The notes: generated by a model from the letters alone, not told the origin. A DNA stretch of 36,768 nucleotides from a bacterium (GCA_021791445.1 JAJYWO010000016.1:1-36768); one strand, 5' to 3'; counted from the stretch's first letter, positions 22,123 to 30,001 are shown. Numbers and translations: made by a program.

Positions 22123-22247
22123 CCCCCACACCAAACAAGTTGTGGGGAAAAAATAAATAAAGATAATATAAATAATAAATCAACAAGTGAAATTTCATTA
22201 TTATATAAAAATATAGCATTGAAAATAAGCTTGTTATGGTGTGGGGG
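22123..22247 (+). promoter_or_regulatory. Switch-like leader of rpmI-rplT
   Basis: CCCCCACACCAAACAAG (22123-22139) can pair with CTTGTTATGGTGTGGGGG (22230-22247) as a 17-bp helix with one bulged A, burying the rpmI GTG start region. Alternatively CCCCACA (22124-22130) pairs locally with TGTGGGG (22141-22147). The helices exclude each other. In E. coli, L20 represses rpmI-rplT through a long-range structure in the equivalent place. Confidence 0.6.
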
Positions 22248-22414
22248 TGAAAAAGAAAATTTCCAAAAGATTAAAAATAACGAAAACCGGAAAAGTTTTG
22301 AAGCGAACGATGGGTTTGTGCCATTTTCGCGCCAAAAAAAGCTCAAAACAAATTAAAAGAAAAAAAGGAATGAGCGAGGTTGGAATTAAAATGAAAATTT
22401 TACAAAATCTATGA
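22247..22414 (+). CDS. rpmI: Ribosomal protein bL35
   Basis: A 55-residue basic protein recognised by position (infC-rpmI-rplT) and pattern: KKKISKRLKITKTGKVLKRTMGLCHFRAKKSSKQIKRKKG, as in bL35 where KRFKVTGSGKI...H...KS is typical. I chose the GTG at 22247. An in-frame GTG at 22241 is possible. There is no canonical SD, and the start is inside a potential long-range helix. The TGA stop overlaps the rplT ATG (ATGA), implying translational coupling. Confidence 0.9.
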   Translation: MKKKISKRLKITKTGKVLKRTMGLCHFRAKKSSKQIKRKKGMSEVGIKMKILQNL

Positions 22415-22755
22415 CAAGAGTAAAAAGAGGAAAAACAGCGACAAAAAAACGGAAAAAAATTCTGAAATACACCAAAGGTTTTCGCTGGGGAAGAAAATCG
22501 AAAGAAAGAGCCGCTAAAGAAGCGCTTCTTCACGCTTGGTCGCACGCTTTTCGCGGACGCAAAGAAAAGAAACGCGATTATCGCGCCATGTGGCAAGTTC
22601 AGATTAACGCCGGCGCGCGCGCTTCGGGAATATCTTATTCAAAACTGATTTCCGGATTGAAAAAACAAAATATTATTTTGGACAGGAAAATCTTGGCTGA
22701 CTTGGCGAAAAACGAACCGAAAATCTTTGAAAAAATAGTTGAAAAGATAAAATAA
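22411..22755 (+). CDS. rplT: Ribosomal protein bL20
   Basis: A 114-residue bL20, an early assembly protein of the large subunit and the known repressor of its own operon in E. coli. Signatures: MTRVKRGKTATKKRKKILKYTKGFRWGRKSKERAAKEALLHA, then RDYRAMWQVQINAGARASGISYSKLISGLKK and the C-terminal domain. The start overlaps the rpmI stop by 4 nt. A bidirectional terminator follows at once. Confidence 0.97.
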   Translation: MTRVKRGKTATKKRKKILKYTKGFRWGRKSKERAAKEALLHAWSHAFRGRKEKKRDYRAMWQVQINAGARASGISYSKLISGLKKQNIILDRKILADLAKNEPKIFEKIVEKIK

Positions 22756-22756
22756 T

Positions 22757-22783
22757 AAAAAAACCGCTTAAAGCGGTTTTTTT
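22757..22783. terminator. Bidirectional terminator rplT/Nudix
   Basis: AAAAAAACCGCT-TAA-AGCGGTTTTTTT, a perfect 12-bp stem with A- and T-runs on both sides. The last codons of the Nudix gene are inside it. Confidence 0.85.
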
Positions 22784-23223
22784 GTCGCCGCAACCGGCTT
22801 CATCAAAAAATCATTCGCCTGCGTCAGTACCCCTTGACTGTCTTTGTGCTTTAAAATTTTTATCGCTTCTTTGTAAGAAAACCAGCCATAGCCGTCGTGT
22901 TCGCGGGAAAGCCGAATCCACGACTTTTTCGTTTCCGCCAGATAAAAAATCACGGTTTTAAAAACTCTTGTCTTTGTCGTTCCCCGTCCCCGCAAAAAAG
23001 TGAATTTTTCATAAACCTTAAACGGACCGGTGAACTTTAAATCATTTCTCTCTAAACCAGTTTCTTCGCGAATTTCCCGCAAAGCGGTTTGAAAACTTCT
23101 TTCCTCCTGCTCTATTTTGCCTTTCGCAAAACTCCAATACCCTCCGCCATGATAAAGCAATAAAAACTTAACTCCTTCGGGAGTTTTCCTATAAATAATA
23201 ATTCCTGCTGATATTTCTCGCAT
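22768..23223 (-). CDS. Nudix hydrolase
   Basis: A 151-residue Nudix enzyme. The box GKIEQEERSFQTALREIREETGL (G-x5-E-x7-REUxEExGU, residues 35-57) is complete, with the metal-binding glutamates. The flanks (SAGIIIYRKTPEGVKFLLLYHGGGYWSFAKG and HDGYGWFSYKEAIKIL) resemble diadenosine tetraphosphate hydrolases (NUDT2-like), which cleave Ap4A and related alarmones. The substrate is not provable here. The C-terminal residues (TKKPL) are encoded by the shared terminator hairpin. A TAATAT box stands 6 nt before the ATG, but its -35 is weak. Confidence 0.9.
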   Translation of the reverse strand: MREISAGIIIYRKTPEGVKFLLLYHGGGYWSFAKGKIEQEERSFQTALREIREETGLERNDLKFTGPFKVYEKFTFLRGRGTTKTRVFKTVIFYLAETKKSWIRLSREHDGYGWFSYKEAIKILKHKDSQGVLTQANDFLMKPVAATKKPL

Positions 23224-23274
23224 AAAATAATATTACCACAAATTCCAATCAGAATAAAATTTACTAGTTACTAA

Positions 23275-23847
23275 TTAAATCTTCAACAACCTCCATACTC
23301 CCAGCCCCATCAGCCATTTATTTATAAGTATAACAAAAATCGCCAATGGTAGCCACCAATAATACAGAGAAATACGAACGGATGAAGTATTAAGTATAAA
23401 ATATAAAGTATGGATAATCAGATAAATTAAAATCAAACCGATAAAATAAAACAGCAACCCGGGCCAGCCAACAATGAACAACGCCAACGCTCCCAGCCAT
23501 AATTCTTCCTGTTCAAAAAACCGTTCTTCGTATTTCTTGTTCATTTTGCGCGCGATAAAGAAAAAAATGATTCCCGCAAGCAAAGAAATAAAATAAGGCG
23601 CGAAAAATCTGGCGCCAATGTATTTAATGAAATAATTTGCGCTTTGATACGGCGGCAGTAAAAATTTTGTCGGTTCAGCCGACTGCCAAACGGCATATTG
23701 CTGATATGAATAATAAATAAGTAAAGAAAAAATCGCGGCTGCGGCGACTATAAAAATCGCTTTCAACGCTTTAATGCCAAAAGGGCGTCCTTTTAACAAA
23801 GACGCCCCAAAAGCCACAACCAAAATTCCCAAAGAAATAAAGGTCAT
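23275..23847 (-). CDS. Polytopic membrane protein, unknown
   Basis: A 190-residue protein with about five hydrophobic segments (approximately residues 1-17, 28-47, 80-97, 115-145, 160-180) and short polar loops. No family is recognised and no catalytic motif is seen. A microrepeat of the TACTTAATAC type is translated near residues 147-155 (YFILNTSSVR). The ATG lies 11 nt after the stop of the upstream pilin gene, so the two are probably cotranscribed. A role with the pilin is possible but unproved. Confidence 0.7.
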   Translation of the reverse strand: MTFISLGILVVAFGASLLKGRPFGIKALKAIFIVAAAAIFSLLIYYSYQQYAVWQSAEPTKFLLPPYQSANYFIKYIGARFFAPYFISLLAGIIFFFIARKMNKKYEERFFEQEELWLGALALFIVGWPGLLFYFIGLILIYLIIHTLYFILNTSSVRISLYYWWLPLAIFVILINKWLMGLGVWRLLKI

Positions 23848-23858
23848 AAGAAATTAAA

Positions 23859-24407
23859 TTACATCAAATCCAAAGCAGGATCGGTTCCGATTTCATAAAC
23901 CGCGTCAACAGTTCCTCCGTCCTTGGTGTTTGATTCAACGTCAGCCGATCCGCCGGATGCGTATCTCGCGCTTTCCATATTAGCGTTAAATTCATAAGTG
24001 CCGCTCGTGGTAACACTGAAATCATAATGATACGTAGCGCCGTTTGACGGATCTAACGGCAATCTCGCAAGAGGCGAGCCTCCGGGTACAAATGAAAAAT
24101 CAATTCCGTATATCCAACCGGCGCCATTAACAGTCGTAACCTGATTCTGTTGACACGCTCCGGTTCCATCAACTTGCGTTGAACCATATGTACAAGTAGT
24201 GGTCGCAACGGCAATCGATGTGCTGCTCGCGCTCGCGAACCACAAACCAAGAGCGCTGTTGATTGTCCTAAGATCGGACAATCTCTGGCTGTCTCTCGCT
24301 TGCCTCAACAATTCGGCCGGATTTAAAACCAATGCCACAACTGTCGCCAAAATCGCCAAAATGCCGATAACGATAAGCAATTCCAATAATGTAAAACCTT
24401 TTTTCAT
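23859..24407 (-). CDS. Type IV pilin-like protein
   Basis: A 182-residue pilin or pseudopilin. The N-terminus MKKGFTLLELLIVIGILAILATVVALVLNP shows the class III signal: Gly before the cleavage point, Phe+1, Glu+5, then the hydrophobic helix. The globular part is rich in Ser/Thr/Gly, with one pair of cysteines (in TTCTYGSTQVDGTGACQQ) that could form a disulfide loop. Type IV pili serve adhesion, twitching or DNA uptake, important for episymbiotic CPR bacteria. The prepilin peptidase and assembly ATPase are not in this window. The upstream region carries AT-rich AAACTT repeats. Confidence 0.93.
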   Translation of the reverse strand: MKKGFTLLELLIVIGILAILATVVALVLNPAELLRQARDSQRLSDLRTINSALGLWFASASSTSIAVATTTCTYGSTQVDGTGACQQNQVTTVNGAGWIYGIDFSFVPGGSPLARLPLDPSNGATYHYDFSVTTSGTYEFNANMESARYASGGSADVESNTKDGGTVDAVYEIGTDPALDLM

Positions 24408-24505
24408 ATTTAACTTATAAACTTTTAAACTTTGAAACTTTAATTATCGACCCTTGTCTTATATTTTATCATATCATATTTCATTTATTATCGCCTGTGG
24501 AAAAC

Positions 24506-24880
24506 TTACTTATTAAAAAAATCCTTTACCCTGTTAACCAAATCATCGATGGATATTTTCGCTTTTATCAGATATTCAACCACACCAAACTCCTGCCCTC
24601 TCTTTATATCTTCTTCCTGCCCAAGATTGGAAATAATTATTACCGGAGTTTTTTTGGCGTGCAGCTGCGGATCCATCCGCATTTCTTCTAAAACTTCAAA
24701 CCCGGTCTTTTTTGGAAGAATAATGTCAAGTAAAATCAAGTCAAAATCCGATTTTCTCAAATTTTCCAAAGCCGCTTCTCCATCAGCCGCCCAAACAACA
24801 TCAAATCCGTTTTTTTGAATTTTAGTTTTTAATAAAGAAGATAAAAACGGGTCGTCTTCAATTAAGAGAATTTTCTTCAT
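24506..24880 (-). CDS. Single-domain response regulator (CheY-like)
   Basis: A 124-residue stand-alone receiver domain with no output domain. Acidic pocket Asp9/Asp10 (IEDD), phosphoacceptor Asp52 (LLDIILPKKTG), Ser84 and Lys106 (EYLIKAK) are all present, so it should be phosphorylatable. No histidine kinase is nearby. Single-domain regulators next to pilin genes may control pilus motors, which is inference from proximity. A doubled TATAAT (24884-24895) lies upstream, the distal copy 9 nt before the ATG. The 16S rRNA terminator lies just upstream. Confidence 0.93.
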   Translation of the reverse strand: MKKILLIEDDPFLSSLLKTKIQKNGFDVVWAADGEAALENLRKSDFDLILLDIILPKKTGFEVLEEMRMDPQLHAKKTPVIIISNLGQEEDIKRGQEFGVVEYLIKAKISIDDLVNRVKDFFNK

Positions 24881-24883
24881 ATT

Positions 24884-24895
24884 ATTATAATTATA
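24884..24895 (-). promoter_or_regulatory. Tandem -10 boxes of response regulator
   Basis: TATAATTATAAT on the minus strand. The distal copy is 9 nt before the ATG. The upstream -35 is weak and merges with the 16S terminator. Confidence 0.4.
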
Positions 24896-24901
24896 CGAAA
24901 T

Positions 24902-24931
24902 AAAAAAAACCGCGCAAGAGGGCGGCTTTTT
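24902..24931 (-). terminator. Terminator of the 16S rRNA transcript
   Basis: On the minus strand a CCGC...GCGG stem (in GCCGCCCTCTTGCGCGG) is followed by eight T. It comes immediately after the rRNA processing stem. Confidence 0.7.
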
Positions 24932-24954
24932 ATCAGAACTTTTTTAGTTATCCC
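24932..24954 (-). promoter_or_regulatory. 3' half of 16S processing stem
   Basis: These 23 nt are complementary to 27444-27466 (two G.U pairs, no mismatches). Leader and trailer would form an RNase III-type helix enclosing the whole pre-16S RNA. Confidence 0.7.
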
Positions 24955-24991
24955 AAGGCCGAAACTTGAGGCTCCTCGGCTAACGCCTTAT

Positions 24992-25007
24992 TCCGCCAAT
25001 TGGCGGA
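24992..25007. repeat. TCCGCC-AATT-GGCGGA palindrome
   Basis: A member of the scattered TCCGCC/GGCGGA family, in the 16S rRNA trailer just after the mature 3' end. Confidence 0.65.
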
Positions 25008-25152
25008 CCGACAACTTTTTTCTAGTTTAATTGTTCCACGCGCAGCTTCCGCTACGCGTGCCTTGTTACGACTTAGTCCATGTCACCGAATTTAGACTAA
25101 CTCCGCCGAAGCGAAGCTTTGCCTACCCCCGGCTCCCTTGACTTGACGGGCG

Positions 25153-26004
25153 ATTGCTTGTTAGAAACTTAACATTGGCGTTCCCACGTAGCGAGCGGAT
25201 TTCCCGCACTACGCGAGCTCTAATGCATTTTTTGTTTTAATTTATACATTTTAATCAATCCTGATTTGGTTAAATGTTCGTTATTTTTTATCCGTTTCAT
25301 TAATCCACAAAATATCTTAAAATCCTTCACTTTTGATTTTAATTTTAATTTGTGTTTTTTGAAAAACGGCATAATTACATTTTCCAAATCTTCTCGTTTC
25401 GTTACTTCATAACGATAACAGTTTTGATGATTAAACCGGTTGTCTTTTTGAAAATAAACATTGCCGCAGCCAAAAAATTTTTTTAATTCATAGAGAATGT
25501 TTTTATCTTTCTCTATAAGTTTAATATAAAATCTTGGTTCCGCTTTTACGCGCCTTTTGATAATTTTATTTTCTTCCGGATTGCGGATAAAAACAGTAAA
25601 ACCGCCTTCTCCGTCAATTAAACCGACAATATAATCTGGATTAATCATTTTAGATTAGAGAGAATCCTTCTCCGCCATCAGGCGGATACTATAATTCAGC
25701 TGACTTCTGACGCTGCGTAAGTTTCATTATACTCCGCCTTAGGCGGAATAACAACGTCAGATCTCCCGAGGTTAGTTAATATTCTGTTCCAAACATCCTA
25801 AACGAGCTTTTTAAATAATCTTCTCCATCCTCACCACCCAATGATGAATCGATTAACTCTTTTTTTGTTTAGGCTGTCTTTTATCTCTTTGCCCTCCGCC
25901 GCCAATCTCGCGATCAACGACTGCAATTTGATTACGTTCCGATGACGAAATCGGAAGAATGGATTTTAACCATTTAGAACAATAACCTGCTCGGCGCGTT
26001 TATT
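25153..26004 (-). mobile_element. Intervening sequence in 16S rRNA
   Basis: 852 nt inserted between bases equivalent to E. coli C1399 and C1400, delimited by the universally conserved CAC|CGCCC. It encodes a LAGLIDADG protein (25220-25648). The 5' part contains two TCCGCC...GGCGGA hairpins (25671-25686, 25733-25747) and a 10-bp helix TCTGACGTTG/CAGCGTCAGA. The 3' part folds as CGTAG-T-GCGG...CCGC...CTACG. It begins AATAAAC and ends CAAT, lacking the terminal G of group I introns and the GUGYG start of group II introns. Splicing class is unresolved. Confidence 0.8.
25220..25648 (-). CDS. LAGLIDADG homing endonuclease in 16S insertion
   Basis: A 142-residue protein with a single LAGLIDADG motif (IVGLIDGEGG, residues 7-16), so it should act as a homodimer. 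Then come FYIKLIEKDKNILYELKKFFGCGNVYF and the C-terminal LTKSGLIKMYKLKQKM typical of the family. Such enzymes cut intron-less alleles to spread the element and may assist splicing as maturases. The acidic residues of the motif (Asp12, Glu14) are intact, so activity is plausible. No SD or obvious own promoter precedes it. Expression may rely on the rRNA transcript. Confidence 0.93.
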   Translation of the reverse strand: MINPDYIVGLIDGEGGFTVFIRNPEENKIIKRRVKAEPRFYIKLIEKDKNILYELKKFFGCGNVYFQKDNRFNHQNCYRYEVTKREDLENVIMPFFKKHKLKLKSKVKDFKIFCGLMKRIKNNEHLTKSGLIKMYKLKQKMH

Positions 26005-26938
26005 GTGAGTACAGGACTCGAGAACGTATTCACCGCGCCATAGCTGATGCGCGATTACTAGCGATTCCAACTTCATGAGGGCGAGTTGCAGCCCTCAATC
26101 CGAACTGAGGCCGATTTTGATGGGATTGGCTCCAGCTTGCGCTTTCGCGACCCATTGTATCGGCCATTGTAGCATGAGTGTTGCCCAGGGTATCAAAGGG
26201 CCATGCGGATTTGACGTCATCCTCGCCTTCCTCCGCGTTAAACACGGCAGTCTCTCGTGACACTTATAACACGAGATAAGGGTTGCGCTCGTTACCCCAC
26301 TGAAGGGAACAATTCAAATCACGAGCTGACGGCAACCATGCAGCACCTGTCCAAATGTCCTTGTGAGACCTCCAACGTTTCCATCGGAGTTCATTTGGAT
26401 TTCTAACCCTGGTAAGGTTCCTCGCGTACCGTCGAATTAAACCTCATGCTCCACCGCTTGTGCGAGTCCCCGTCTATTCCTTTGAGTTTTAAACTTGCGT
26501 TCGTACTTCCCAGGCGGTCTACTTAACGCGTTAGCTTCGCCGCCGAGAGGGTCGATACTCCCAACAGCTAGTAGACATTGTTTAGGGCGTGGACTACAAG
26601 GGTATCTAATCCTTTTTGCTACCCACGCTTTCGCGGCTCAAAGTCAGGAACGTCCCAGCAGAATGCCTTCGCCTTTGGTGTTCCAGCCGATATCAACGGA
26701 TTTCACCCCTACACCGGCTGTTCCATCTGCCTTTAACGCCCTCTAGTTTGGCAGTTTTCAACGCAGCCCCAAGGTTAAGCCCTGAGATTTAACGTCAAAC
26801 TTGCCAAGCCTCCTGCCCGCGCTTTACGCCCAATAAATCCGGATAACGCTTGAGGTCTCTGTATTACCGCTGCTGCTGGCACAGAGTTAGCAACCTCTTA
26901 TTCCCACGGTACAATCACCGTAGTTTTTCCCGTGGAAA

Positions 26939-26977
<39 letters not shown>

Positions 26978-27443
26978 GTCGCTCCATCAGGCTTTCGCCC
27001 ATTGTGGAATATTCTCGACTGCTGCCACCCGTAGGTGTACGAGCCGTGTCTCAGTCTCGTCGTTGGAGGTCAGCCTCTCAGCCCTCCTACCGGTCGTAGC
27101 CTTGGTGAGCCATTACCTCACCAACTAGCTGATCGGACCTAGGCCAATCATAAAGCGTCTTGCGACTTTGCCCTTGCGGGAATATTTGGAATTACCTCAT
27201 CTTTCGACAAGCTATGCCAAACTTTATGGTATGTACCAGGGTGTTACTAACTCGTTCGCCGCTAACACAATTATTGATGTAATCACAAATTGTATTCGCT
27301 CGACTTGCATGCCTTATCCACGCCGCCAGCGTTCATCCTGAGCTAGGATCAAACTCTCAAATAAAAGTAGTTAGTAGTAAGTAATTAGTAGAAAGCAAAA
27401 CGCTAACTACTGGCTACTTACTACATTCTACTCGAATAAAATT

Positions 27444-27490
27444 GGGACAACTAAAAAAATTCTGATTACTCTCGCTTTTGGAAAAGCGAG
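27444..27490 (-). promoter_or_regulatory. 16S leader: processing stem and hairpin
   Basis: 27444-27466 pairs with the trailer at 24932-24954. 27471-27490 is a perfect hairpin CTCGCTTTT-GG-AAAAGCGAG near the start of the leader. The stretch 27365-27430 consists of TAGTTAGTAG-like microrepeats. Confidence 0.65.
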
Positions 27491-27531
27491 TCATTAAATT
27501 ATCAAAGTTCCTTCCATTACAGACAAATACC

Positions 27532-27559
27532 ATTATAAGGACGCGGCGGGACTTGTCAA
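27532..27559 (-). promoter_or_regulatory. Consensus promoter of 16S rRNA
   Basis: TTGACA (27554-27559), a 16-nt spacer, TATAAT (27532-27537): a perfect sigma-70 promoter. The -35 overlaps that of the divergent rpmE promoter. Confidence 0.8.
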
Positions 27560-27581
27560 GAGAAAAAAGCCGTGTTAATAT
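27553..27581 (+). promoter_or_regulatory. Promoter of rpmE, leaderless
   Basis: TTGTCA (27553-27558), a 17-nt spacer, TAATAT (27576-27581), 8 nt before the ATG at 27590. It shares its -35 bases with the divergent rRNA promoter. Confidence 0.6.
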
Positions 27582-27589
27582 GCTTTAAT

Positions 27590-27838
27590 ATGAAAAAAGA
27601 AATTCACCCCCAATATCACCAAAAAGCGAAAGTCCAGTGCGCGTGCGGCGCCCATTTTACCGTCGGCTCCACAAAGCCGGAAATTAAAATTGAAATCTGC
27701 GGCAATTGCCACCCTTTTTACACCGGCAAAGAAAAAATGATTGACACAATGGGAAGAATTGAAAGATTCAAAGCGAGAAGCGCGAAGAAAAAAGAAATCA
27801 CTCCCAAGAAACCGCGAATAAAAAAATCTTCAAAATGA
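27590..27838 (+). CDS. rpmE: Ribosomal protein bL31 (zinc form)
   Basis: An 82-residue bL31 with the zinc-binding cysteines Cys17, Cys19, Cys37 and Cys40 (VQCACGAHF and [13 protein letters not shown]). The [10 protein letters not shown] start is characteristic. The frame stays open upstream to 27572, but the added residues (MLICFN) are not family-like. The Lys-rich C-terminus is longer than usual. The stop is followed after 1 nt by the prfA start. The promoter is head-to-head with the 16S promoter, linking this ribosomal protein to rRNA transcription. Confidence 0.95.
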   Translation: MKKEIHPQYHQKAKVQCACGAHFTVGSTKPEIKIEICGNCHPFYTGKEKMIDTMGRIERFKARSAKKKEITPKKPRIKKSSK

Positions 27839-27839
27839 A

Positions 27840-28571
27840 ATGAATAAGATTATTCTTGAAATCCGCGCCGGCGCGGGCGGAGACGAAGCCGCTATTTTCG
27901 CCGGCGACCTTGTGAGAATGTATCAAAAATACGCCGCCCAAAAAGGCTGGAAATTTTTTGAAATCGACTCCAATCAAACCTCTCTTGAAGGTTATAAAAC
28001 TTTTATCGGTAAAATTTCCGCCGAAGGCAGAGGAGAAAATGTTTACGAATTACTGAAACAAGAGTCGGGAACGCACCGCATTCAAAGAATTCCCAAAACC
28101 GAAAAATCCGGCCGTGTCCACACTTCAACCGCCACTGTCGCCGTTCTTCCGGAAATAGAAGCTAAAGAAGTTGAAATAAATCAAAACGATTTGGAAGTCA
28201 CTTTTTCAAGAGCCGGCGGACCGGGCGGCCAAAATGTCAATAAAGTTGAAACAGCGGTCAGAATTCTGCACAAGCCGAGCGGCATTGTCGTTTCTTCGCG
28301 AACCGAACGTTCGCAGCACGCCAACCGCGAATCCGCGATGTCGATTCTTCGCGCCAAACTTTATGAAATCCAACAGCAAACCGAGGCGCAAAAACTGGGA
28401 ATCGACCGCAAAGAACAAATCGGCACAGCCGACCGCTCGGAAAAAATAAGGACTTACAATTTCCCGGACGATAGAATCACCGACCACCGCTTTAACGTTA
28501 AAGTCCACAATATCGAAAAAGTGCTTAATGGAGACCTTGATATTCTTCTGAAAAAAATCCACAAAAATTAA
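27840..28571 (+). CDS. prfA: Peptide chain release factor 1, lacking domain 1
   Basis: A 243-residue RF1 homologue. It begins at [27 protein letters not shown], about 105 residues into a standard RF1 (about 360 residues), so the N-terminal domain 1 is missing. The codon-recognition motif PKT (residues 85-87, RF1-type PxT, UAA/UAG) and the catalytic GGQ (129-131, in [17 protein letters not shown]) are intact, as is the C-terminal [13 protein letters not shown]. The ATG comes 1 nt after the rpmE stop, leaving no room for a longer version in this frame, so this is not a frameshift artefact visible here. Alternative: a PrfH-like rescue factor. Confidence 0.9.
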   Translation: MNKIILEIRAGAGGDEAAIFAGDLVRMYQKYAAQKGWKFFEIDSNQTSLEGYKTFIGKISAEGRGENVYELLKQESGTHRIQRIPKTEKSGRVHTSTATVAVLPEIEAKEVEINQNDLEVTFSRAGGPGGQNVNKVETAVRILHKPSGIVVSSRTERSQHANRESAMSILRAKLYEIQQQTEAQKLGIDRKEQIGTADRSEKIRTYNFPDDRITDHRFNVKVHNIEKVLNGDLDILLKKIHKN

Positions 28572-28621
28572 TACGCATAGGCGGGGCGTGAGCGGGTTGA
28601 AGAAATAATTTTGCGTTTGCT

Positions 28622-29998
28622 TTAACCCGATATTGTCTCTATATCATCCTCAAACTTAACGGCCCTATCCGCCACGCGATAGCCGTATCTGCCCACACTC
28701 ATATAACTCTTGTAATTTTTTCCGGCGTAATATTTGGCCGCCGCGCAATTCTCCTGCGAAAAAGAACTGGAATAAATTTGCTTGCAGGAAGTAAGCCCGT
28801 CTTTAAGGTAAAGCGCGGTCGCCGTAAAAGCGTCAAAATTATTAAACGGCGAAGCTGGGTCGGCGCCGGTAACTTCCGCAACGCGGGATTCGTACAATTC
28901 CCATGTTGTCGGCATAAATTGCGCCGGCCCCATGGCGCCGCCGTAAGCGCCGTCAGACGCTATTGGACAAGAAACAGGGGTAGTATCCGGATTCATTTTT
29001 AATTCTTCCATAAATCGCAAAAACGCCGGCTTTTGAGAATTACTCATCACCGTTTTGCTTCCATTGTTGCGCGGAGTGTTGTAATAGCATTTGCCAAGAT
29101 TGGCGCCGATTGTTCCGTTTATGGCCGACTCTTGGGTAAGAATCGCCAAAATAAACGCCGCGCGCACGCCCGTCGCTCTTTCCGCGGCTTGGGCGATTTT
29201 TACGGCTTCGCCGAACGGCAATTCTCCGCCGCCGAGCATTCTGAATATCCTACTCCTGATTTCAGCCGCGGTTTTTTTCGTTTCCACAAGCATTTTTTGA
29301 TATTCCGATTCCTTGCCTTTGGTGGTTTTTAATAAGCTGTTTTTTTGAGTTTGCGTTTTTTGAACGGTTGATTTCTGAGAATCCATATAATTTTTTAATT
29401 CTTGCGCATCGGTCCGCTCCAGCGCCAATGATTCTTTGGCGTCAACCAAGCCTTGTTTTAAATCAACAATTCTCCTCAAAACGGTTTTCAAATTATCCTG
29501 CACTTTCATCAAGCCGTTCAAATTGTTCATAAAATCCGAAAGATTGTCGTTCGCCAAAAATATCTCAACCGTTCCCCTTCTTTCATTTTCATAAATATTG
29601 CGCAAAACTTCCGCCAGCGCTTTTTGGTTAAAATCAATGTCTTTCCCCGTAGAATTTATTTTTGATTGAGTGAGTTTAATTTCATCATTAAGTTTTTTAA
29701 TGCTAAGATTGGTCGCTTTTATTTTGGCGTTAAGGCTGATGATATTGGCATTCAATTTGTTTATTTCCGACTGCAAAGTGTTGCCTTGTTTTTTCAGTTT
29801 CGCGATTTCCGCTTCCTGTTCTTCTATCTGCTTTTCGTATTTTTCCAATTCCGCTTCAAGCGCCTTACGCTCTTCTTCCAAAACCGGATCTTGGGCGTTC
29901 GCAACAATAAAAAAACCCGCCATCGCGGCAATGATCACGATAAGCGCGTAAAATTTATAAGTCTTAGTGGACCGATGAGTCCTATTGGTCCTGTCCAT
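28622..29998 (-). CDS. Coiled-coil lytic transglycosylase
   Basis: A 458-residue exported protein. N-terminal membrane anchor or signal (about 17-35, ending VANAQ), a long PcsB/EnvC-like coiled coil (about 38-265), then a lysozyme-like transglycosylase domain (about 270-455). The probable catalytic Glu is in FILAILTQESAI (near residue 290). GGAMGPAQFMPTTWELY (about 350-365) matches the MltB/SLT fold, as does AKYYAGKNYKSY. It would cleave peptidoglycan glycan strands, with the coiled coil likely docking to division machinery. It starts 3 nt after the rplY stop on the same strand. A weak hairpin (CGGGTT/AACCCG, 28593-28629) is at its 3' end. Confidence 0.9.
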   Translation of the reverse strand: MDRTNRTHRSTKTYKFYALIVIIAAMAGFFIVANAQDPVLEEERKALEAELEKYEKQIEEQEAEIAKLKKQGNTLQSEINKLNANIISLNAKIKATNLSIKKLNDEIKLTQSKINSTGKDIDFNQKALAEVLRNIYENERRGTVEIFLANDNLSDFMNNLNGLMKVQDNLKTVLRRIVDLKQGLVDAKESLALERTDAQELKNYMDSQKSTVQKTQTQKNSLLKTTKGKESEYQKMLVETKKTAAEIRSRIFRMLGGGELPFGEAVKIAQAAERATGVRAAFILAILTQESAINGTIGANLGKCYYNTPRNNGSKTVMSNSQKPAFLRFMEELKMNPDTTPVSCPIASDGAYGGAMGPAQFMPTTWELYESRVAEVTGADPASPFNNFDAFTATALYLKDGLTSCKQIYSSSFSQENCAAAKYYAGKNYKSYMSVGRYGYRVADRAVKFEDDIETISG

Positions 29999-30001
29999 TT
30001 T

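Noticed and set aside
24902-25024. A displaced CCTCC further downstream of a possible second rRNA insertion
   Set aside because: No CACCTCC or CCTCC in the right orientation up to the terminator; the processing stem already closes the transcript.
25153-26004. Group II or archaeal bulge-helix-bulge intron
   Set aside because: No GUGYG start and no domain V-like end; intron bases that would pair with GCCC of exon 2 are absent near the 5' boundary.
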